From: Deltaproteobacteria bacterium
GTDB taxonomy: Bacteria; Desulfobacterota; Desulfarculia; Adiutricales; Adiutricaceae
Assembly (NCBI GenBank): GCA_031267005.1
Contig: JAIRZX010000399.1
Location: 1 to 11,864, forward strand
Length of the DNA stretch: 11,864 bases
Direction: 5' to 3'
Positions within the stretch are counted from its first letter, which is position 1. Every line of letters starts with the position of its first letter. The translations under genes were made by a program, and so were the position numbers. Shown here in pieces: positions 5,845 through 11,864 of the stretch. The notes beneath the pieces were generated by a model that was not told the origin of the DNA, did not search any database, and worked only from the letters and a program-made list of their open reading frames with translations.

Positions 5845-6792
5845 ATGAGCCGATCCCTCCCCATTCTGGAAAGCCTCGCGCTTTTCCTCCTCGCGACGAC
5901 CCTGGCCTCCTGCCGCACCATCGAGCAGCCGGCCGAGTCGGTTGCGGGAGTCCTGCCCCCTCCCCGCGTCCAGGCGGGGGATCTGGGCGAGCCCGGGGTC
6001 TCCAAGACGGACTTCCAGCTTCCCGCGTCCCCCATGATCTGCGGCGAGAGCATCCCGGTGGACCGACCTGCGGTCCGCGAGAGGCTCGAGTACGAGTTCC
6101 TGCTCCTGGTCCACAACCCGGCCCAGGTCGAACTCTGGCGCCGCAGGGCCATCCGCTACTTCCCCCTTATCGAGTCCTCCTTAAGGACTGCCGGACTGCC
6201 GGACGACCTAAAGTACCTGGCCGTCGGCGAGAGCGACCTGCGCCCGACGGTCTTTTCCCCGGCCGGGGCGGCAGGGTTGTGGCAGTTCATGCCGTCCACC
6301 GCCAGGGGCTTCGGCGTGAAGGTGACGAGAGCCGAAGACCAGAGGCTTCTGGCCGACGTCGCGCTGCCGGCGGGCATGACCTTTTTGGGCCAGCTCAGGG
6401 GCCAGTTCGGCAACTGGCCCCTGGCCATGGCCGCCTACAACGCGGGCGGCGGTCGCATCTCACAGGCCCTCTCCCAGGGCGGGTCTGACTACTGGGAACT
6501 GAACCTCCCCAGGGAGACCGAGCGCTACGTCTACCGCATAGCCGCGATAAAGCTGGTTATGGAGGGGGCCCCGGCTTACGGCTTCAACGATCGCGCCCCG
6601 GCCGGGCTGTACCGCCCCGATCTGTACGACGAGTCGATGGTGACCTTCCCCTCCGGGTCCACCTGGGCGTCCGTGGCCCAACGGTACGGGGTGGGCTACA
6701 AGGCGCTCAAGCTCTTGAACCCGCATCTGGCCTCCCGTTCGACTTTGGACGGAGGGCCTTACCTTTTCCGCACCCCCAAGAAGTCAGTCTGA
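5845..6792 (+). CDS. mltD: MltD-like membrane-bound lytic transglycosylase (lipoprotein)
   Basis: This 315-residue enzyme is predicted to cleave the MurNAc-GlcNAc bond of peptidoglycan, forming 1,6-anhydro ends, in the periplasm. A signal peptide with hydrophobic core LALFLLATTL ends in the lipobox LASC (20-23), so Cys23 should be lipidated. The SLT domain spans about 100-240: YLAVGES with catalytic Glu129, SPAGAAGLWQFMPSTA (138-152), AAYNAGGGR (196-204) and ETERYV (224-229), the MltD/SLT pattern. A C-terminal stretch from about 265 to 312 (VTFPSGSTWASVAQRYGV, LNPHL) looks like one degenerate LysM sugar-binding repeat; E. coli MltD is longer with two. The ATG is the only start that gives an intact signal peptide, although no ribosome binding site sits at normal spacing. 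It stands alone, with its own promoter candidate. Family call is firm; the MltD label over another SLT-family lipoprotein is fairly likely. Confidence 0.9.
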   Translation: MSRSLPILESLALFLLATTLASCRTIEQPAESVAGVLPPPRVQAGDLGEPGVSKTDFQLPASPMICGESIPVDRPAVRERLEYEFLLLVHNPAQVELWRRRAIRYFPLIESSLRTAGLPDDLKYLAVGESDLRPTVFSPAGAAGLWQFMPSTARGFGVKVTRAEDQRLLADVALPAGMTFLGQLRGQFGNWPLAMAAYNAGGGRISQALSQGGSDYWELNLPRETERYVYRIAAIKLVMEGAPAYGFNDRAPAGLYRPDLYDESMVTFPSGSTWASVAQRYGVGYKALKLLNPHLASRSTLDGGPYLFRTPKKSV

Positions 6793-6795
6793 CGC

Positions 6796-6811
6796 TGGCT
6801 TCATTCTTGCA
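6796..6811 (+). promoter_or_regulatory. Sigma-54-like promoter ahead of the Cys-rich small ORF
   Basis: TGGCTT-N5-TTGCA keeps the essential GG and GC elements with exact sigma-54 spacing and a perfect -12 box, but has TT in place of AC at the end of the -24 box. It begins four bases after the mltD-like stop codon. RNA would start near 6823, about 148 bases before the small ORF at 6971. It is weaker than the promoter at 3835. Confidence 0.5.
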
Positions 6812-6943
6812 TAACTAATTGGCGACCAGGCCTTCCAGACGGGACCGTGTCAGGGACCCGTACGGCAGGCCGGCGGCGCGGGACTGCCACCGCCCGCTTC
6901 ATTGACCTCCCGCGGGCCCTAATGCCCGCCGGAACACTAGTCA

Positions 6944-6963
6944 CTTCCTTGACACGAAGGAAG
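6944..6963 (+). promoter_or_regulatory. Inverted repeat covering the small ORF's ribosome binding site
   Basis: CTTCCTT-GACACG-AAGGAAG forms a perfect 7-bp stem whose right arm includes the AAGGAAGG purine tract preceding the ATG at 6971. Folding would hide that tract, although a second purine stretch (GGTGGAAG) stays free. A second stem GCGGGC/GCCCGC lies upstream at 6912-6929. Confidence 0.45.
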
Positions 6964-6970
6964 GTGGAAG

Positions 6971-7192
6971 ATGGCAACGGATCTTACGATTAACGACAGC
7001 AAGCGAAAGAGCACCGGCCCAGCATGCAACAGCGCCCCTACCTGTTGCTGGTACGAGACCAGCGGCGCGTTCGGGGGAGATTGCACCAACCGCACTAACC
7101 TCGTCTGCCAGCTGAGGCGCGAGGAGGTTTTCAGCGGCCAGGCGTCCCCCTCCAGGGGCGAGAAGAAGTTGCTGGCTCGGGCCAACAATTGA
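6971..7192 (+). CDS. Cys-rich 73-residue small protein, unknown function
   Basis: The ATG follows a strong purine-rich ribosome binding region (GGAAGGTGGAAG). The predicted protein has a hydrophilic N-terminus, MATDLTINDSKRKSTG, then a compact Cys/Trp/Tyr-containing core with cysteines at 19, 25, 26, 38 and 46 (PTCCWYETSGAFGGDC), and a basic tail. It has no signal peptide or membrane segment. Codon choice (AAC, GGC, GAG, ATG start) fits the neighbouring genes. I do not recognise the family. A leader-plus-Cys-core layout recalls ribosomally made modified peptides, but no maturation enzyme or transporter is in the window. A small zinc protein is another possibility. It sits alone behind a sigma-54-like promoter. 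A chance ORF remains possible at this length. Confidence 0.5.
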   Translation: MATDLTINDSKRKSTGPACNSAPTCCWYETSGAFGGDCTNRTNLVCQLRREEVFSGQASPSRGEKKLLARANN

Positions 7193-8021
7193 TTTGTCGC
7201 GGCGCCGGTCGGCTCCGGCCCCTGTTGCCGAGCCTACGGAGCCTTTTGACGAAATCCCCTCGGATTCCAGCGGCTTGCGCCGCTTCGGCGCCTTCCGGGC
7301 CTCGGCCCGGAGCCGGACGGTCTCCCCTGACGGGAGCCGGCGCCTCTACCCGAGGCAGAAACGCGACACTTGCGAGGCGTTTCGGCATGAGTCCGGAGCA
7401 GGTCATCCGTTAAGGCTCGGGCCAGCTCCCGCTTAATAACCATCTTTCCGGCCCTGCAGGTCCCCGCAGGCCCGTTGCCTGAGCCTTCGGCCCCGCCACA
7501 GGCTTTTTTCGGGCTTTCGCGCTTTCCGATCGCGCGTTCGCCCGATACTGCAGAGGACGAGCCCTCACAGGATACCGCTAGGTTTTCGGCCGCTTCCCAA
7601 GAGGCGCTTGTCCCATTTCCAGTTCCCCGTCCCTCGTTGTTTGTTTTCCGCCCGTCCGCCTACGGCCTTGGACGCTCCGCCTTCGGGTGCGCCCCAAACG
7701 GCCCCAGGAGCGGGCGTTTTGTTTTCCAGCGTTCTTTCCGCCCGGCTGAGAGTTAAATCCCTTCCAGGGCCAAGGCCGCCTGCCCGTTCAAGGCGGGTTC
7801 TCTTTCCCCTCCTCCCCCAGGTGCCAAGACAGTTGGCGCCCCTCACGGGCGGGACTCCGGCAACAGCCCGACAACCGCGTTTTTATTGGGCTCTGCCGCG
7901 CCGAGCCCCCCCCGCGGACGGAGTCCAGTTGCGGATCGCCGCTTCAAAAGCCGCGTGGCGGGCTCCGCGCTCCCGAAACGGGGCCGGACAGCTTAAGTTT
8001 CGGGTGACGACAATTACGTCA
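7193..8021. other. 830-bp gene-free spacer before the HAD gene
   Basis: No supported gene. The composition is C/T-rich on the + strand, with CTTTCCG and CCGTCC words scattered through it. The open frame from 7608 is in phase with the HAD gene, but its translation is Ser/Arg/Pro-rich without conserved-looking features until residue MMAFIPPKN, so it is treated as non-coding leader. The phrase TTCGGCGCCTTCC at 7284 also occurs at 5384, a small repeated spacer word. Confidence 0.5.
7277..7336 (+). other. Three consecutive hairpins downstream of the small ORF
   Basis: Within 60 bases lie GCGCCG-CTT-CGGCGC (7277-7291), CCGGGC-CTCG-GCCCGG (7295-7310) and CTCCC-CTGAC-GGGAG (7322-7336). None has a following T-tract. 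They could end or stabilise the small ORF transcript, or reflect spacer composition. Confidence 0.4.
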
Positions 8022-8891
8022 ATGATGGCCTTCATTCCCCCCAAAAACCGCCCCCGGCTCTGGATATCGGACTTCGACGGAACGCTCAAGCCCTTCCGGG
8101 CCCCGGTCTCCCCCGAGGACGTGGAAGCGTTGAAAACCTTGGGCAAGCTCGGGGTCGTAAGGGCGGTTGCGACCGGCCGGAGCATCACGACGTTTATGCG
8201 GGATTGGGATCCTTCCTTCGAGATAGACTACCTCATCAGCTCGTCGGGGCTGGCGACCTCCCGCTTCGGGCCGGAGGGGCCAACCGATCTTATGGCTTCG
8301 AAGGAGTTTACCCCCCCCCTGGCGAAACGGGCGATTGACATCGCCCGGTCCCTGGGCGCAGGCTTCTTCCTGGCTCCCCCTCCCCCCGAGACCCACCGTT
8401 TCCACTACTCCGCCCCCAAGGGCGTAGCGCCGCCCTCTTTCGAGGCGAGGATCCGCTACGGGGAGGGCGACGGCGGCCCCTGGGACGGGGACGAGTCCAG
8501 GACCTACGCCCAGATATTGGTCATGGGCGACCCCCCTTCCATGCGCGAGGCCGAGAGGCGTTTCCACGCCGAAGCTCCGGCGCTTTCGACGGTGGTCAGC
8601 ACCTCCCCTTACGGGGACGGGTCCATGTGGCTGGAAATCTATCCCCCCGAGGTCTCCAAGGGCCAGGCCGCCGCCGTTTTGGCGGCCGGCTTGGGCATGG
8701 GCGCCTGGGAGGCGGTCGCCATGGGGAACGACTACAACGACGAGGATCTCCTCCAGTGGGCGGGCAGGGCTTTCGTGAGCTCCGAGGCCCCGGAGAGGCT
8801 GAAGGCGCTCTACCCCAACATGCCCCCCGCCGGACGCGGGCCGTTGGCCTTCGTGGCCGGGCATCTCCTTCCGGGCTTCGGGGCCAGGTAG
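8022..8891 (+). CDS. HAD-superfamily (IIB) phosphatase, sugar-phosphatase-like
   Basis: This 289-residue protein is a haloacid-dehalogenase phosphatase with the catalytic motif DFDGT at 17-21 (nucleophile D17, acid/base D19), the motif II Thr in VATGRS (49-54), the motif III Lys in VSKGQ (K213), and GNDYNDED at 235-242 supplying the Mg2+-binding aspartates. The cap lies between motifs II and III (about 85-200), the C2 layout of Cof, sucrose-phosphatase and trehalose-phosphatase relatives. It probably hydrolyses a small phosphorylated sugar or similar metabolite in the cytoplasm; the substrate cannot be told. The start is uncertain: ATGs at 8022 and 8025 and an in-frame GTG at 8004 are all possible and none has a clear ribosome binding site. 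The hydrophobic strand RLWISDFDG sits correctly close to the N-terminus with the 8022 start. No partner genes are adjacent. Confidence 0.88.
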   Translation: MMAFIPPKNRPRLWISDFDGTLKPFRAPVSPEDVEALKTLGKLGVVRAVATGRSITTFMRDWDPSFEIDYLISSSGLATSRFGPEGPTDLMASKEFTPPLAKRAIDIARSLGAGFFLAPPPPETHRFHYSAPKGVAPPSFEARIRYGEGDGGPWDGDESRTYAQILVMGDPPSMREAERRFHAEAPALSTVVSTSPYGDGSMWLEIYPPEVSKGQAAAVLAAGLGMGAWEAVAMGNDYNDEDLLQWAGRAFVSSEAPERLKALYPNMPPAGRGPLAFVAGHLLPGFGAR

Positions 8892-8923
8892 GAGGCGCCC
8901 GCTGCGGCCCCTCCCCGCCATAA

Positions 8924-9152
8924 CGGACGGCGCCCGGCGCCGGACGCAAGAAGGCCAGGGAATTTGCGGCTAAAACAAAAGTCCGCGTAGACCCCGGTTT
9001 CCAAGAAGGCCCTGCAACTGAAAACGGCGGCGCCGCCGGGGAAGGCCATTCCTCGCAAAAAGGCAACGGGGTCCAAGAAGGCCTTGCCTTCCAAAACGCC
9101 AGAGGACGCCGGGAAGCCCCCTCCTGCCAACAAGCCCGGTCCGCCCGGGTAA
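8924..9152 (+). pseudogene. Frameshifted remnant of a Lys/Ala/Pro-rich (histone H1-like) protein
   Basis: Two overlapping frames read as parts of one basic protein. The first (from 8924, after a TAA) gives GAGRKKAREFAAKTKVRVDP. The second, shifted by one base and open from 8991 to the TAA at 9150-9152, gives SKKALQLKTAAPPGKAIP, RKKATGSKKALPSKTP and a Pro-rich end. Recurrent SKKA and RKKA motifs in both frames match the style of bacterial histone H1-like or AAKKA-repeat DNA-binding proteins. A one-base change near 8988-8999 would join them; an in-frame TAG at 8988-8990 blocks the second frame upstream. No ATG or ribosome binding site is visible. It is best read as a decayed gene end lying 100 bases after the HAD gene. 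Low-complexity chance is the alternative. Confidence 0.45.
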
Positions 9153-9868
9153 GCCCCGGTCGCCCCGCTTCCCGAGACGCCGGCGGAAGGGTCTGTCTGC
9201 CCGGACATTGGCAGTCCTCGGTCCCACTATATCTAAAATCGGAATTTTTCAAATAATTTCAACGGTTTAGCCTTGAAAGCATCTCCCTCTCCCCGCAGGG
9301 GGCTTAAAAATACGGGGCAAATCGCGCATCCGGGAGCAGACTGAGTGGTTCCGGCTGCCCGCCGATGTCGTCCCGGACGCCTCGTCCGTTGTTGCTTGTT
9401 CCACGCCAATGACGGCTCCGGCGCCTCGCCATGAAGCAGCCCCGCAGTAGCTCGCCTAGGGCGGCCCGGGAGCGGGCGCCGGCCTTGACGGGCCGCCTCG
9501 GAATATGTGCCGAGCGCCGCCCGGACCCCGCTGGGCCGGGCGGCGCGTAGGCCTTGCCGCCCGTTGGCGGCGAGCTTGCCGTCCCGCTTGCGGGGGGGCG
9601 AGCTTGACCTTGCTGGCCGCAACCCCGTGCCCGTGGCGTGCCCGTGCCTGTGCCACGGCAGCGCGGTTTCCTCCTTCTTCTCCCCTCTCCGCCGCATGAA
9701 CGGATACCTAGCTGGCTTAGAGGCTTGCAGGCAGGAAAGAGGTCTGGGGAGGCAGGCAAGCCGCGTGTCGGACCGGGCGGGTGCCAGCCTGACGGACAGA
9801 GGGAAATCGAAACATCAGGCTTGAATCCATTATTGATGATTAAAAGCTCTTTTCTGCAACGGCAGCGG
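9153..9868. other. Gene-free GC-rich spacer
   Basis: No supported gene on either strand; the overlapping - strand frames (for example 9233-9697) are Arg/Gly/Pro-rich shadows without family resemblance. GGCGAGCTTG occurs twice near 9570 and 9597, and CCGTGCC-type words repeat near 9628-9655. A short AT-rich patch (9238-9270) precedes a CCCC-GCA-GGGG hairpin near 9293-9303. Confidence 0.45.
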
Positions 9869-9898
9869 CCGACAGCCTGGACCGGTTGCCACTATAAT
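9869..9898 (+). promoter_or_regulatory. Sigma-70 promoter candidate upstream of the methyltransferase
   Basis: A perfect TATAAT at 9893-9898 has CCGACA (four of six -35 bases) 18 bases upstream at 9869-9874. RNA would start near 9905 and run about 280 bases before the ATG at 10183, passing through the 20-bp tandem repeat at 10022-10061 and an AGCGC/GCGCT hairpin at 10155-10169. Confidence 0.4.
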
Positions 9899-10021
9899 GG
9901 GGATGTTGACCCTGTGCGGGCTATCTCCCGCTTCGGCGCGCCTTTTCCGAGCCTCGCCAGGGTCACTGGGGGGGCTCAGGAGCTGGATGCTCAGGGCTCC
10001 GGCCCAGCCAGGCGACCCCTT

Positions 10022-10061
10022 TGAACCGCCTTTAAGGCTAATGAACCGCCTTTAAGGCTAA
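10022..10061. repeat. Perfect tandem duplication of a 20-bp palindromic element
   Basis: TGAACCGCCTTTAAGGCTAA occurs twice back to back without a mismatch. Each copy contains the inverted repeat GCCTT-T-AAGGC. Two identical dyads 20 bases (about two helical turns) apart, between a promoter candidate and a gene, are the layout of paired regulator sites. A recent slippage duplication is the simpler reading. Confidence 0.85.
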
Positions 10062-10182
10062 CTTTCCAAATGCTTTCGGGCTCCAGCCCCCCCCCTTCGG
10101 GAGGCCGCCCCCGAAGCGAGCGGCGTCCGCCCGCCTTCAACAGCCCCGTTTTCCAGCGCTAAACGCGCTTTCCCGGTCAGTC

Positions 10183-11088
10183 ATGCGTCCAGACACACTC
10201 CTTTCCATCTACGAGCTCCGGGCCTGCGAGGCCGAAACCCGGAGCCTTCTGGATCATTGCGATCTGAAATCCCTGGTTGGCCCCCAGCTCGAGGGCTACC
10301 ACTGGGAGGCGGACTTCGCCTTCCTGTTCTGCTCGGCGCGGGCCGACATGGGGCGGCTGTTCGCGGCGGTGCCCGGGCTTGAACTCCGGAAGGAGCACCT
10401 GCTCCGCTACGACGAGTGGCAGGACGGCGCGAACGCCAGGCCCATCGTCCTGGGACCCTTGTCGATCCTGCCCTGGGAGGGGGACGGGGTGCCCGAAGAA
10501 AAAACGGCCGACGGGTCAATCGGCGGCGTATGCGGCTGGCCCAAGAAGCTTCCGCCGGTGTACATAGACCCCGGGCTGGCCTTCGGCTACGGGGGGCACC
10601 CCACCACCAGGGCCTGCCTGGGGTTCCTGCTGAGGATCATGAGCCCCCAGAACCGCAACCCCCCCAAGACATTCCTTGATCTGGGCTGCGGGACAGGGGT
10701 GCTGGCCCTGGCGGCGTTGCGCCTCGGGGGCGAGAACGCCTTGGGCGTGGACTACAGCCACCTGGCCGCCGAATGCGCGGTAAGGAACGCCCGGTTGAAC
10801 CGCATGGCCGGGAAGTGCGTCTTCGAGCACGGGCAGGCGGCCGACAGGGCCGGACATCCCGCCGAAGTCCTGATGGCCAACCTCCCGCTCGCGGTCCACC
10901 TGGAACTTTTGGACAATAACGCCTATTCGGTCAGGAGGTACCTCATCCTGTCCGGGCTCCTGCCCAGGGAGGCCAACGAGCTGAAGTCCCGGCTCAAGGA
11001 AGCCCTGGATTTCCGGGAGCTCGACAACCATCGCGACGAGCGCTGGTCGAGCTGGCTTCTTGAGATTAGGGACTCGGACGGAAGTTAA
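10183..11088 (+). CDS. PrmA-like SAM-dependent methyltransferase (ribosomal protein L11 methyltransferase family)
   Basis: This 301-residue class I methyltransferase has VYIDPGLAFGYGGHPTTR at 126-143, the hallmark substrate-side motif of PrmA-type enzymes. It also has SAM motif I FLDLGCGTG (164-172), the ribose-binding acid D190 in LGVDYS, and MANLPL (231-236) at the position of the PrmA NI/NPPY-like loop, followed by YLILSGLLPREA (253-264). The N-terminal 90 residues (WEADFAFLF..., YDEWQDG) resemble the divergent L11-methyltransferase-like proteins of Desulfobacterota rather than E. coli PrmA. It may trimethylate L11 or have another protein target. Two motif changes deserve note: GYGGHPTTR where GTGxHxTTR is usual, and NLPL in place of N-I/NPPY. 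The ATG at 10183 has no good ribosome binding site; it gives the family's expected length. It is preceded by a promoter candidate and the tandem 20-bp repeat. Confidence 0.85.
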   Translation: MRPDTLLSIYELRACEAETRSLLDHCDLKSLVGPQLEGYHWEADFAFLFCSARADMGRLFAAVPGLELRKEHLLRYDEWQDGANARPIVLGPLSILPWEGDGVPEEKTADGSIGGVCGWPKKLPPVYIDPGLAFGYGGHPTTRACLGFLLRIMSPQNRNPPKTFLDLGCGTGVLALAALRLGGENALGVDYSHLAAECAVRNARLNRMAGKCVFEHGQAADRAGHPAEVLMANLPLAVHLELLDNNAYSVRRYLILSGLLPREANELKSRLKEALDFRELDNHRDERWSSWLLEIRDSDGS

Positions 11089-11109
11089 GGGGCTTTGCTT
11101 GAAACGTAA

Positions 11110-11290
11110 GTTCAGCCTTGGCCCGAGCCCGAGGCCGAGCCCGAGCCCTGAGCCCTGAGCCCTGAACCTGAGTCACGATCCCTAAGCCTGAGCCTGAGCC
11201 CTGAACCTGAGTCACGAACCCTAAGCCTAAGCCTGAGCCAGAGCCAGAGCCAGAGCCTTAGGAGTTAGGCATTAGGCATTAGGCAAAGGC
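11110..11290. repeat. Compound tandem repeat: hexamers, a 39-bp unit and a 7-bp unit
   Basis: The block begins with GAGCCC/GAGCCT-type hexamers. A 39-base unit starting CCCTGAACCTGAGTCACGA is repeated at 11160 and 11199 with few mismatches. It continues as GAGCCA three times (from 11235) and ends with TTAGGCA three times (11265-11285). CCTAAGCC words near 11180-11230 are inverse to TTAGGC and could pair with it. Frequent TGA and TAA triplets show it is not coding. Confidence 0.85.
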
Positions 11291-11456
11291 CAAGGCGCAG
11301 TCCAAGGCTGATGTTTCGCGGGGCGAGGGCGAGGTTAGAGGGGGAAAGCCGGGCCAAACGGGGGGCCCTGGGCCCTGAGAGCGGGAGTTCTAAGGCAAGC
11401 GGGGCTCGCGGGCATGGGGATGCGGCCAGGCACGATTCTGGCAGTGGGAGCCGGAG
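11291..11456. other. Leader of the final ORF
   Basis: G-rich sequence without hairpins of note or a recognisable promoter. GGGAG at 11446-11450 is a good ribosome binding site six bases before the ATG at 11457. Confidence 0.4.
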
Positions 11457-11864
11457 ATGAATTCACTCGTCAGCGCCTTGGACTTCACGGCTTTCCTGGC
11501 CCTGGCGGCGTTTCCCTTAGCGTTTTACGGGCGGCTTCTGCTTAGGCTATTGGGGATCCGGGGAAAGCGCCTTCGCTGGGGCGACCCGGCCGGGCTGTGC
11601 GCGGGGCTGGCGGCGCTCGCCACACTCGGGCTCTGGTGCGTTTTCGTCCAGGAGGAGGGAGCGCGGGGACCCTTCAGGGCATTCCTGGGACTTGGCCTTC
11701 TGGGAACGCTTGGCGAAGGGATCTTCGCCGCGCTGCGGAGCCGCAAGGCTCGCCTCGGCTGCGCGCCGGGCGCGTCAGCGGGAGGGGAAGGCGGAGGGGG
11801 AGACGCAGGACGCTCCGGAAGCTTGGGGCGTTCGTTAAGTCCTGGAAGTCCTGGAAGTCCTGGA
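11457..11864 (+). CDS. Unidentified multi-pass membrane protein (3' end beyond the window)
   Basis: From the ATG at 11457 the frame is open for all 136 codons to the window edge and carries a GGGAG site at ideal spacing. The translation begins MNSLVSALDFTAFLALAAFP and has three probable membrane segments: about 7-27, 45-65 (LCAGLAALATLGLWCVFV) and 72-92 (FRAFLGLGLLGTLGEGIFAAL), separated by basic and acidic loops. After residue 95 it turns into a Gly/Ser/Pro-rich, probably disordered region (GGEGGGGD, then SPG repeats). Basic residues after the first segment (GRLLLRLLGIRGKRLR) suggest that loop is cytoplasmic. I do not recognise the family. The frame's length, ribosome binding site and hydrophobic pattern make a real gene likely. 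Confidence 0.6.
   Translation, partial: MNSLVSALDFTAFLALAAFPLAFYGRLLLRLLGIRGKRLRWGDPAGLCAGLAALATLGLWCVFVQEEGARGPFRAFLGLGLLGTLGEGIFAALRSRKARLGCAPGASAGGEGGGGDAGRSGSLGRSLSPGSPGSPG
11838..11864 (+). repeat. 9-bp tandem repeat encoding Ser-Pro-Gly
   Basis: AGTCCTGGA is repeated three times without change up to the window edge, in frame with the membrane-protein ORF, giving SPGSPGSPG. It may continue beyond the window. A period that is a multiple of three fits selection for an intact frame, unlike the repeats at 5213 and 2433. Confidence 0.8.

Noticed and set aside
7608..8021. 138-residue N-terminal extension of the HAD protein
   Set aside because: Ser/Pro/Arg-rich with no conserved features. HAD proteins of this type place DFDGT near the N-terminus, which the 8022 start does.
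9713..9729. TGGCTT..TTGCA as a third sigma-54 promoter
   Set aside because: The spacer is six bases instead of five, which breaks the strict spacing sigma-54 requires, and no gene follows closely.

Overview
The window is GC-rich and unusually gene-poor for a bacterium. Seven likely genes and gene fragments plus one small candidate ORF, all on the + strand, cover roughly half of the 11.9 kb. The rest is long spacers rich in C/T runs, short tandem repeats, hairpins and at least one broken reading frame. This suggests a Gram-negative Desulfobacterota-type (deltaproteobacterial) genome. The evidence is a lipoprotein MltD-like transglycosylase, sigma-54 type promoters, and an L11-methyltransferase-like protein whose N-terminus (WEADFAFLF) and DPGLAFG..HPTTR motif resemble the divergent PrmA-like proteins of that group. 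A -strand terminator with the core GCCTCCGGCG also recalls Desulfovibrio-type terminators. GC-rich genes that still use AGG and ATA codons freely, the low coding density and the pseudogene remnant would fit a specialised or host-associated lineage, but that is inference.

Layout: 1-146 is the 3' end of an unidentified gene. 747-2372 is a beta-CASP metallo-beta-lactamase-fold ribonuclease. 2373-3889 is a 1.5 kb spacer with a polypyrimidine minisatellite, a + strand terminator-like hairpin, a strong -strand terminator with no recognisable gene in front of it, and a hairpin-rich, AT-richer block bounded by two 29-bp imperfect direct repeats. 3890-4516 is a J-domain protein behind an excellent sigma-54 promoter, followed by a hairpin terminator. 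4640-5840 is a spacer with an AT-rich island, 26-bp tandem repeats and a TTGACA-type promoter. 5845-6792 is an MltD-like lipoprotein. Four bases after it a second, weaker sigma-54-like promoter precedes a 73-codon Cys-rich small ORF (6971-7192). 8022-8891 is a HAD-IIB sugar-phosphatase-like protein. 8924-9152 holds a frameshifted Lys/Ala/Pro-rich (histone H1-like) remnant. 10183-11088 is the PrmA-like methyltransferase, preceded by a perfect tandem duplication of a 20-bp palindromic element. 11110-11290 is a hexamer/39-bp/7-bp repeat cluster. 11457 to the window end is an unidentified membrane protein whose open frame runs off the window.

The genes do not form an obvious operon. Each is separated by hundreds of bases, and several have their own promoter or terminator signals. 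The functions are RNA decay, chaperone, cell-wall remodelling, phosphatase and protein methylation. The most interesting candidates are the two sigma-54 promoters (one driving a J-domain protein with only two of DnaJ's four CxxCxGxG motifs, the other a Cys-rich peptide) and the apparent -strand structured RNA at about 3270-3800. All calls were made by reading the sequence alone; no database search was run.
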